Assembly (NCBI GenBank): GCA_003254925.1
Contig: QANZ01032026.1
Coordinates: 243,063-307,062, forward strand
Direction: 5' to 3'
Length of the DNA stretch: 64,000 nucleotides
Source: Chamaecrista fasciculata
Taxonomy: Eukaryota; Streptophyta; Magnoliopsida; Fabales; Fabaceae
Shown here: one piece after another, positions 55,547 through 64,000 of the stretch
Position numbering within the stretch: the stretch's first letter is position 1
How the letters are laid out: every line of letters begins with the position of its first letter
Program-made: the position numbers and the translations under genes
The notes under the pieces: model-generated
What the model saw: only the letters and a program-made list of their open reading frames with translations
Database searches by the model: none
Told to the model about the DNA's origin: nothing

Positions 55547-58500
55547 TGTAACGCCCCAATTTTTGAAGGACCTTTTCGAAAGAAAATAAAGTTTGAGTGG
55601 TCTAAAATAATTATGGAAGAATAGTTTATAAGGAGACTATGAAGTGAAGAATTAATGAATGGTATATATGTGGAGAAAAGGGGATGAAATCATAAGAAAT
55701 AGAGCTGCAGGGACTGAACTGAAAAGTGAAGAAGTTATCGTAAGTTACATTAAATGTAAGTATGAGAATAGAAGAAAGGTATAAATAGGATGTAAATGAA
55801 TTAAGGGAACTTAATTGTGGTGGAGAAGTGAGTTTTGAAAGGACTAAAGTGGTAATCTAGAAAAAATGAAGGATTAATGGTTATAGAAATTAGAAGTGAA
55901 GGGGGGAAGAAATGAGATTTTAGCATTTCTAATTAAATGAGAAATAAGAAGGGAGAAGCAGAGTGTAGCTCGACAGAAAAAGAAAAGGAAGAAAAGAAGG
56001 AAGAGAAAGAAGAGAGAAGGAGGAGAAGAAGAGAAGGAGAAGGAGGAAGGAGGGTGGCTCAGGGAGCCGATTCAGACGCGGAGCTTCGTCTCGGAGTTTG
56101 TCGTCATGAGGTAGGATTCCTTTATTCCCTCCTCTTTGTATTTTCTCCATCTCTTTTCTCCAATTTCGCTAATTTGGTCCCTAGAGGTTGGAAACTTGAT
56201 TTCGAAAATAATGATGTTTTGGTGAATTTGATGATTGGGTTTTGTTCTATAAATGATTATTGATGAGTTTTTGAAGAGTTTTGATGGAAAAATCAGTTTT
56301 AGAAAGGAATTTTGAGCTAGGGTTTATTAGGGACTAAAATGATGATTTTGTGAAAAATGAATGTTCGATGCATGAGTTGTGATATGAGAATCAAATTGAT
56401 GTTGGTTGATGTTTATATGATGCGTTTTGAGGCTGGGAAACATAATTTTGAAGTCTAAAATGAAGGGTTTTGGATTTTGGGTGAATTAGGGACTGTTTTG
56501 CTCTGTTTTTTTCGTGGTCTGGCCGGATCCTCGCCAGTTCAAGGTGAAACGGCGAGCTTCCGGCGAGGTACTATGATTCTGCAGAACGACCTGGAAAGAA
56601 GTGAGTATATCTTCGGATATAGATGTCGGATTTTCATGTGTGACCACTCGTTTTAAAGCTAAGAAAGAGAGGAATCCATACATAGTTTTAGTGTTCAGAT
56701 TTAACGCCTGGATTGAGAGAAAAGTGGTCACGAATAGTGACAGCCGAAGTGGAAAAAAATGCATAATTTTATAGTTTTATGTTTTGTTTTCATTTGCGTT
56801 AGGGGGTCCCTTGGGAAGTTGTTTCCCTTATAAAATGGAAGTATTTGTGGGTCTAAAGAGGGGGAAAATGATGAGGTTTCATTTCCACTTTCAAACTTGA
56901 ATTTTATAATATGTTATAGCTTGTACTTTTCAATGTGTTCAAGAGTCGTGTGTGGCTTGAATTGTGGGAGTCCGGGATGGCTCAAAATGTAATTGTTAGT
57001 ATGAAATTAGTTGTGTAGGCCTTTGGGAGGCTTATTATATATTGAATAGGTTGTTGGAAGCCTGTGAGTGGCTTCCTTATCCTGATCCTGCAAAAAGGGT
57101 TTCTATGACAATTGGTAAAATTGCTGAGTAAACTAATTTATTATTAATATTTATTTTAGAGTCAAATCAAAATATCTCTATACTTGTGAATAGTTATATT
57201 TTCAAATAGACATGCTTGCTCCTTCATAGTATTCGTTGTGACACTGGCTGAGAATATTTATTTGTCCTAGTGTGTTCTATTTATTATTGGTTGTTGAGAA
57301 GTGAATGTGATATTGCTGTGTGCGGTCCCGATGGGTGGAATGAGCTGTGTGCGGTCCCCACGGGTTGTAATATTGCTGTGTGCGGCCCCGATGGGTGGAA
57401 TGAGCTGTGTGCGGTCCCCACGGGTTGTAATATTGCTGTGTGCGGCCCCAATGGGTGAAAAGCTGTGTGCGGTCCCCATGGGTTGAGAACTTGAGGTGAT
57501 GCTGTGTGCGGTTCTCTCATGAGTGGAGGCAAAATAAAGATGCTGATATGTGTGCTCCCCTGAGGGTTGAGGAGGTTATTTGTGTGCTCCCCGATGGGTT
57601 GATGTGGAAGTACTGATATTATGCTTTACATGTGAATCAAATGTGATGATTGGTTGACTTATGAATTGTATTGGAGTATTACTTGTTGATAAATGGATGA
57701 TTATCATGGTTGACGTAGTGAGTTTATTCTCTTATAAATTGATGATTGTTATGTAGTGGTTGTATTGACACTTCACTTGGTGAGAAGCTGATGGTTTCTA
57801 CGATGTTGAATATTGATTTTATTGATACGAAATGTCTTAGATGATAAGAATGATATCTATTGGATTGTTGGGATCTTGATGTAATATTTATTTGATCATT
57901 CACGATTTCATACAAACTTCTTTTAGAGCAAATCCGCAATTTCACTTTCAATCAGTGTTTTCAGGAAACATTTCCTTCTTCTAGGCTATTTCTTTTATCT
58001 AAGAGAATTTTCTAAAAATATATTCTTAATGTCTCAAAGAGTATGATTTGGAAAAGGTTGATATTTCTATCATCGTGATGTTATACCCAACTTTTAAATA
58101 TTTCATGAGTATCTCACTAGATTTATTTATAAAACCTTATGAATTGTGAATTCTTGAGTGATTTAAATAATAATATTTATTACCAAGATTTGGTCCATGA
58201 AAGAAGGTTCAAAAGAAGATCTTTTCTTTAATTTGTTTCATTTCCCAAATCTCATGTTAATAAATCCTATCCTCATATTTACTTTCTTCATTAAACTTTA
58301 ACTAAACCTTTATTTCCTTTTCTTTGAACTCATGTTATATACGACACTTTGATTTTACACATTTTGCCTTCACAAAGAGTGAGACATTGGGACATGACTC
58401 TAGTATAAGTCATGTTTGATGATGGGAACTTTGAAGGAGTGTCATCTGTGCGAGAAGAATGTTTATTTTGCAGTATTGGTATATGGTGTCGTGAGTACAG

Positions 58501-59082
58501 GTTGGTACTCGTAGTATATTATCGTGTTTGCGTTAAGTGTTTGTAAAGGGAGTCAAGGGGACGGATTATTCCTGGATTCTCCTGGTATAAGTTATATTGT
58601 GAATTTATGGGGTGGGTTATCCCTAATTGTATATGTGTTGAATTAAATGGCTAGTTATGAGATATGTAATCCCTAGTTTTATTTATTTGTATCGTTGGCT
58701 CTAGAGAGCTCTTGTTGAATGTGCTTGAGGCAATTAGCCTATTAATGTGGCAGAGATGGTTCTCTATGTGTTTGCTGTGTGCTGGCTTGGATTGGTGTTA
58801 TTGGGCTTTGAGAAGGAGTTGATGCTGGAGGAATTGTGGTTGAAGTGGAATTTTGGAATCCTACTGTGAATCTTTCGATTCTCACTCCTAACATTTACAG
58901 ATACTTGTTTAGCTAGTTAATGCACTGACATGTTATCTCTTATATTTGGCCCTGCGTGGTAAAAAAAAATGAGGCTGAGCCCCTTGTATGTACTTTTTAA
59001 CTTAATGTCAGTTGTATTAACAAGCTTTAGTGATTCCTGACTTTGGTTTTCGTATTGTTAGAACATGTTTTAAAGGAAAAAA
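55547..59082 (+). mobile_element. Probable long chromovirus (Gypsy) LTR, running into gap
   Basis: Begins TGTAACGCCCCAATTTTTG, the start found in many plant Tekay/Del-type LTRs, whose partner end (GGGGCGTTACA) is not seen before the N gap at 59083. Within it are a purine-rich block (55950-56060), a GC-richer part (56500-56600), a 60-bp minisatellite and a late TTGTATGTACTTTTTAACTT stretch. No gag-pol frame. The assignment rests on the terminal motif and absence of genes over 3.5 kb. Confidence 0.5.
57311..57480 (+). repeat. 60-bp minisatellite (dimeric ~30-bp units)
   Basis: Almost three copies with an exact 60-base period (57311, 57371, 57431). Each contains GCTGTGTGCGGTCCCGATGG and a second half with GCTGTGTGCGGTCCCCACGG. 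Degenerate TGTGTGCTCCCC-GGGTTG units continue to about 57605. Confidence 0.92.
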
Positions 59083-59392
59083 NNNNNNNNNNNNNNNNNN
59101 NNNNNNNNNNNNNNNNNNNNNNNNNNNNNNNNNNNNNNNNNNNNNNNNNNNNNNNNNNNNNNNNNNNNNNNNNNNNNNNNNNNNNNNNNNNNNNNNNNNN
59201 NNNNNNNNNNNNNNNNNNNNNNNNNNNNNNNNNNNNNNNNNNNNNNNNNNNNNNNNNNNNNNNNNNNNNNNNNNNNNNNNNNNNNNNNNNNNNNNNNNNN
59301 NNNNNNNNNNNNNNNNNNNNNNNNNNNNNNNNNNNNNNNNNNNNNNNNNNNNNNNNNNNNNNNNNNNNNNNNNNNNNNNNNNNNNNNNNNNN
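59083..59392. other. Assembly gap (310 N)
   Basis: Unknown bases. The gap removes the 3' end of the first PPR gene and the junction to the LTR-like region. Its real length is unknown. Confidence 0.99.
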
Positions 59393-61089
59393 ATAAAGAG
59401 CTTTTCTGCAGCCCATTTAGCCAGTTCTGTATTTTCATGAACTTTGCAAGATCCAATAAAAGCTCCTAATGTATTTGACTCAGGTTCAATTGTCATTGAC
59501 CTCAACAAATCAAAAGCCTCGTTTATAAACCCACATCGACCAAGAAGATCAACGAGACAAGTATAATGCTCTGTTTCTGGCACAATGTGATAAACATTGG
59601 TCATCAGCTTAAAATAATGAAGCCCTTCATTTACAAGACCAGAATGAGCACAAGCAGAGAGAACAGCAAGAAAAGATATTTTATCTGGTTTTATCCCACA
59701 AGATAAAATATTCTCAAACATCTCATTTGCTTCTATGGCAAGACCATGAAATGCATATGCATTTATCATTGAAGTCCATGAAATAAGATCAGGATTCAGT
59801 ATTGAGGTGAAACATTTGTATGCACTACCAATGAGACCACACTTGGAGTATGCAGTTAATAAGGAATTAGCAATGGATATAGATCCTTGAAATCCAAATT
59901 TAATTGTGATAGCATGAGCTTGCTTGGTTTCAATAATGGCCGAAGCATACCCACATGAACTAAGAGTGCTGGAAAGAGTGGTGTCATCAGGATAAACTTC
60001 TTCACGTAGCATGTTTCTCAGAAGCTTCATAACCTCATTCCCATGTCCACATTTCCCACACCCAACAATTAAGGTGTTCCATAACACAACATTTCGATTA
60101 GCCTTCGTGTCGAAAACTGATTGCGCATCTGCTATGTTATCATGTTTTGCATAGAAGTTGATCAGAGAACTAGCCACTAAAACATCTGAATCAAATGATT
60201 GTTTAAGAATAAGACTGTGAATCTGCTTGCCAAACTCGTAATATTCAGAAGTACCACATGAAATTATAAGGCTACTGTATGTGAACTGATCTCCTTTTAC
60301 ACTTCCTAATCGCATCAACTTGAAGATGCCACAAGCCTCATGAGGTAAACAATTCAAGGCATAGCAAGAAATCATCACATTCCACATAACCAAATCTCTA
60401 AACCCAACACAATTGAAAACCAATCTCGCATCCACAATGAAGCCACATTTTGCATATAAATCAACAAGAACACTACCAATAAAGCAATCCAAATCAAATC
60501 CTAGTTTGACAGTGAAACAATGAAATTGTTTGCCCATATGAATGTCATTCGACTGAACGCAAAAACAAATCAAACTGTTAAATGTTATACAATCAGGAAC
60601 AACTACTTCCATCATCATCCTTCTGAAATAAGAAACACCCAAGTGTGTATTTAAGTGGATACCTTCAGATTCAAAAGCGCCACGAATCAAAATGTTCCAC
60701 GACACTACATTTCTCACACGCATTTCCTCGAACACCTTCTCTGCGTCTGAACTTCCCTTACATTGAAAATAAGCATGTAAGATCTGATTTTGCAAGAAAA
60801 GCACATTGTATAATCCAAACTTCAACAAATGCGCATGTACTTCTTGGACTTCAGAAAGAAATCCCCTTTTCGCAGAGATTTTTAGAGTGTTGAAGAAAAA
60901 CAAATAAGCTGTGTCAAAATCCCTGAAATGGGTTTGATCAGGAAATGAATTGCCTTGAATCGAAGGATGGGATTGATATGACAATTTTCTGAAATGGTGG
61001 GTGAAGAATGAAAAAGAGATTGGTGGGAAAGGGAGATTTAGTATGAAACGGAGTCTTGGGAACCAAGGTGAGAGGTGTAAGAAGTGCAT
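59393..61089 (-). CDS. PPR protein, PLS/E-type, At2g46050-like (copy A, 3' end in gap)
   Basis: Organelle RNA-binding pentatricopeptide repeat protein, probably mitochondrial and involved in RNA editing or processing (inferred from the class). The start at 61089 gives MHFLHLSPWFPRLRFILNLP, a basic/hydrophobic targeting-like N terminus; upstream in-frame ATGs to 61185 are less likely. Intronless. PLS repeats are visible: VHAHLLKFG, RNVVSWNILIRGAF, ARLVFNCVGFRDLVMWNVMI, GKQIHSLILKQSFDSDVLVA, PDLISWTSMINAYAFHG, GIKPDKISFLAVLSACAHSG, EHYTCLVDLLGRCGFINEAF, then the E-domain start SNTLGAFIGSC. The sequence enters the gap after AAEKLF, so the E/E+ end is unseen. At2g46050 is the closest remembered relative. 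Confidence 0.9.
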
Positions 61090-61197
61090 AATATAAAAGC
61101 ACACAATGACACGATACTTCAACACTCTCAAGGGACACACACACGAAGTTAGATAATTAGATTTGGTGTATCGGGTAGGTTTCAAATCAGTCTCTTA

Positions 61198-61380
61198 TAG
61201 GGGTGAGCGCGGGCTGGGTTGGGGCGGGCTGAGGGAAAATCTCAGCCCAACCCGCACATCAATCTGCGGGTTGGGTTGGGTTGGGTTTTGCATTTTTTAA
61301 AATTCAACCCGAACCAACCCAACCTGTAAAACTGCGGGTTGGGTTGGGCTAAACCCGCGGGTTGAATTTTTTTTTTTTTT
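61198..61380. mobile_element. hAT-like fragment upstream of PPR copy A
   Basis: Starts TAGGGGTGAGCGCGGGCTGG and consists of GGGTTGG/CCAACCC words, ending in a T-run. It interrupts sequence that is continuous upstream of PPR copy B (…CAGTCTCTTAT then CTTTCATTT), so it inserted after the two copies diverged, or on one haplotype. Confidence 0.6.
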
Positions 61381-61399
61381 TAAACAACAAAATAACACA

Positions 61400-61636
61400 A
61401 AGTAAACTAACAATTTGGTCCCTGAAAGATAGAAATATACAATTTAGTCCCTAAAAGATCAAAATGATATACTTTTTAGTCCCTGAAAGATTAAAACTGT
61501 ATATTATTTAGTCCATAAAAAAGACTAATTAGTATACCATTTTGATCTTTTAGGGACTAAATTATACATTTCAATCTTTTCAAGGATCGAGCTGTTAGCT
61601 CAGTGGTCTTTCAAGGACTAAATTGTTAGTTTGCTC
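61400..61636. repeat. MITE, GAGTAAACTAAC family (copy 3)
   Basis: Ends AAGTAAACTAACAATTTGGT and GACTAAATTGTTAGTTTGCT are inverted; inner arms AAAAGATCAAAATGATATAC/AGTATACCATTTTGATC. About 237 bp and the best-preserved of the three copies. Confidence 0.78.
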
Positions 61637-61682
61637 TATAATATATTATATATATTAGTAATTAATTATAAAAATATATATN

Positions 61683-63290
61683 AGGTTCAATTGTCATTGA
61701 CCTCAACAAATCAAAAGCCTCGTTTATAAACCCACATCGACCAAGAAGATCAACGAGACAAGCATAATGCTCTGTTTCTGGCACAATGTGATAAACATTG
61801 GTCATCAGCTTAAAATAATGAAGCCCTTCATTTACAAGACCAGAATGAGCACAAGCAGAGAGAACAGCAAGAAAAGATATTTTATCTGGTTTTATCCCAC
61901 AAGATAAAATATTCTCAAACATCTCATTTGCTTCTATGGCAAGACCATGAAATGCATATGCATTTATCATTGAAGTCCATGAAATAAGATCAGGATTCAG
62001 TATTGAGGTGAAACATTTGTATGCACTACCAATGAGACCACACTTGGAGTATGCAGTTAATAAGGAATTAGCAATGGATATAGATCCTTGAAATCCAAAT
62101 TTAATTGTGATAGCATGAGCTTGCTTGGTTTCAATAATGGCCGAAGCATACCCACATGAACTAAGAGTGCTGGAAAGAGTGGTGTCATCAGGATAAACTT
62201 CTTCACGTAGCATGTTTCTCAGAAGCTTCATAACCTCATTCCCATGTCCACATTTCCCACACCCAACAATTAAGGTGTTCCATGACACAACATTTCGATT
62301 AGCCTTCCTGTCGAAAACTGATTGCGCATCTGCTATGTTATCATGTTTTGCATAGAAGTTGATCAGAGAACTAGCCACTAAAACATCTGAATCAAATGAT
62401 TGTTTAAGAATAAGACTGTGAATCTGCTTGCCAAACTCGTAATATTCAGAAGTACCACATGAACTTATAAGGCTACTGTATGTGAACTGATCTCCTTTTA
62501 CACTTCCTAATCGCATCAACTTGAAGATGCCACAAGCCTCATGAGGTAAACAATTCAAGGCATAGCAAGAAATCATCACATTCCACATAACCAAATCTCT
62601 AAACCCAACACAATTGAAAACCAATCTCGCATCCACAATGAAGCCACATTTTGCATATAAATCAACAAGAGCACTACCAATAAAGCAATCCAAATCAAAT
62701 CCTAGTTTGACTGTGAAACAATGAAATTGTTTGCCCATATGAATGTCATTCGACTGAACGCAAAAACAAATCAAACTGTTAAATGTTATATAATCAGGAA
62801 CAGCTACTTCCATCATCATCCTTCTGAAATAAGAAACACCCAAGTGTGTATTTAAGTGGATACCTTCAGATTCAAAAGCGCCACGAATCAAAATGTTCCA
62901 CGACACTACATTTCTCACACGCATTTCCTCGAACACCTTCTCTGCGTCAGAACTTCCCTTACATTTAAAATAAGCATGTAAGATCTGATTTTGCAAGAAA
63001 AGCACATTATATAATCCAAACTTCAACAAATGCGCATGTACTTGTTGGAGTTCAGAAAGAAATCCCCTTTTCGAAGAGATTTTTAGAGCGTTGAAGAAAA
63101 ACAAATAAGCTGTGTCAAAATCCCTGAAATGGGTTTGATCAGGAAATGAATTGCCTTGAATCGAAGGATGGGATTGATATGACAATTTTCTGAAATGGTG
63201 GGTGAAGAATGAAAAAGAGATTGGTGGGAAAGGGAGATTTAGTATGAAACGGAGTCTTGGGAACCAAGGTGAGAGGTGTAAGAAGTGCAT
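61683..63290 (-). CDS. PPR protein, PLS/E-type (copy B, 3' end cut at N)
   Basis: Nearly identical to 59393-61089: same start (63290, MHFLHLSPWF), same repeats, open throughout, about a dozen amino-acid differences by eye (for example NTLKISAKRG against NALKISSKRG, DTKANRNVVLWN against DRKANRNVVSWN). The reading frame is cut at the single N (61682) after MTIEP, where MITE-containing sequence abruptly follows; this is an assembly join, not a natural end. The 5' flank keeps the ancestral continuation that hAT sequence interrupts in copy A. Role as for copy A. Confidence 0.88.
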
Positions 63291-63372
63291 AAGATAAAAG
63301 CACACAATGACACGATACTTCAACACTCTCAAGGGTCAACCTAAAACAAGAAAAAAAAACGCGCGCACACAC

Positions 63373-64000
63373 ACACGCGAAGTTAGATAATTAGATTTGG
63401 TGTACGGGGTAGGTTTCAAATCAGTCTCTTATCTTTCATTTATTTTAGATTGGTCATACATGTTACCATGATGTTTCAAACTGGTCTAAAAAATACTTAA
63501 TATGATTATATCTCTCTTATTTCAAGCTCAAATGTGATGAATTTAGAGCTACAAGTTTCTTTTGACGAGTATTTTAGGACCATCAACAAACGGAGTCAAA
63601 TCGAGTCTCAAAAGTGAGTAACTCGTTTTCTGGTTAAATAAGTGAAATTGATCATATCTCTCTCGTTTGTAGTTCGAATGCGACAAATTTGAAGCTATCT
63701 ACTAACTCTTAAAGAGTTTTCTCACTGTCTAGATAAAATTGCTAGCAAATGAAGTCAAATCGTGTCTTGAAAGTCTTTTTAGGACCAATTTGAGACATTA
63801 TGGAAATATATAGGACCAATCTAAAACAAATAAAAGATAAAGAACTAGTTTGAAATCTACCCCATACAAAATGAAAGATAAAAGATCAATTTAAAATCTA
63901 CTCTTGAAGCTTCTTATTAACCAAGAGTTGTCAAATTCATTATATATTCTCATTTCCTTATAACAGTGAAAGCACAAATCATACTAAGCATATTCATGTC
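63373..64000. other. PPR upstream region and dispersed repeat
   Basis: 5' flank of PPR copy B; ACACACACACACGCG-type sequence at 63365-63379. From 63430 a repeat of the TATATCTCTCTTATTTCAAG family occurs twice (63510, 63653), with inverted ends near 63425 (TCAGTCTCTTATCTTTCATT) and 63830 (AAAGATAAAGAACTAGTTTG). No gene. Confidence 0.45.

Noticed and set aside
57267..57532. CRISPR-like or protein-repeat array
   Set aside because: Direct minisatellite without spacers, in a plant genome; open frames result from the 60-bp period being divisible by three.
61090..61185. Upstream start giving a longer PPR N terminus (MKPTRYTK...)
   Set aside because: The extension diverges between the two copies just upstream; MHFLHLSPWF is shared and begins a targeting-like sequence.

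Overview
The window is nuclear DNA from a flowering plant, almost certainly a eudicot. It is AT-rich, its genes have many GT-AG introns, and it is crowded with plant transposons: Mutator-like elements and their small derivatives, hAT, CACTA and Helitron elements, tRNA-derived SINEs, L1/RTE LINE remnants, and Copia and Gypsy LTRs. The proteins resemble rosid (possibly legume) orthologues, but the species cannot be fixed from sequence alone. One 310-base N gap and two single Ns mark assembly joins.

Genes, left to right: the last six exons of an AGL14/AGL19-type (SOC1/TM3 clade) MADS-box gene (+, 488-2194; exon 1 is off the window); STAY-GREEN Mg-dechelatase (+, 12868-15168, 4 exons); CCS52A/FZR, an APC/C activator (-, 16637-21068, 10 exons); an alpha-expansin (-, 35398-37160, 2 exons); PGRL1 of photosynthetic cyclic electron flow (-, 40075-43815, 10 exons); and two nearly identical PPR genes (-, 59393-61089 and 61683-63290), each cut by an assembly gap. 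The order MADS(AGL19/14) - SGR - CCS52A - PGRL1 matches, from memory, the Arabidopsis At4g22950-At4g22890 block and its duplicate near At4g11880-At4g11960, so this is an old conserved block stretched by transposons. SGR (chlorophyll breakdown) and PGRL1 (thylakoid electron flow) act in the chloroplast; CCS52A drives endoreduplication; the expansin loosens walls. I see no shared pathway.

Repeat landscape: 2.2-12.4 kb holds a SINE, two long-TIR MULEs, a 63-bp-stem hairpin, a Gypsy solo LTR nested in a Copia LTR, a hAT element and a small MULE. 21-34 kb holds three solo LTRs or LTR-like pieces, a CACTA element with a nested SINE, and two Pack-MULEs carrying exons of a PLAC8-like gene and a proline transporter. 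Introns of SGR, CCS52A, EXPA and PGRL1 also contain inverted-repeat elements, several with perfect 9-10 bp target duplications. 44-46 kb is a broken Copia element. 47.5-51 kb is a duplicated block around an inverted duplication of a polygalacturonase fragment. 52.7-55.4 kb is Helitron debris, and 55.5-59 kb looks like a long chromovirus LTR.

No wholly new system is evident. The strongest leads are the polygalacturonase inverted duplication (a possible small-RNA precursor), the conserved gene block, the two Pack-MULEs, the changed stop codon of PGRL1, and the near-identical PPR copies that may be haplotypes joined in the assembly.
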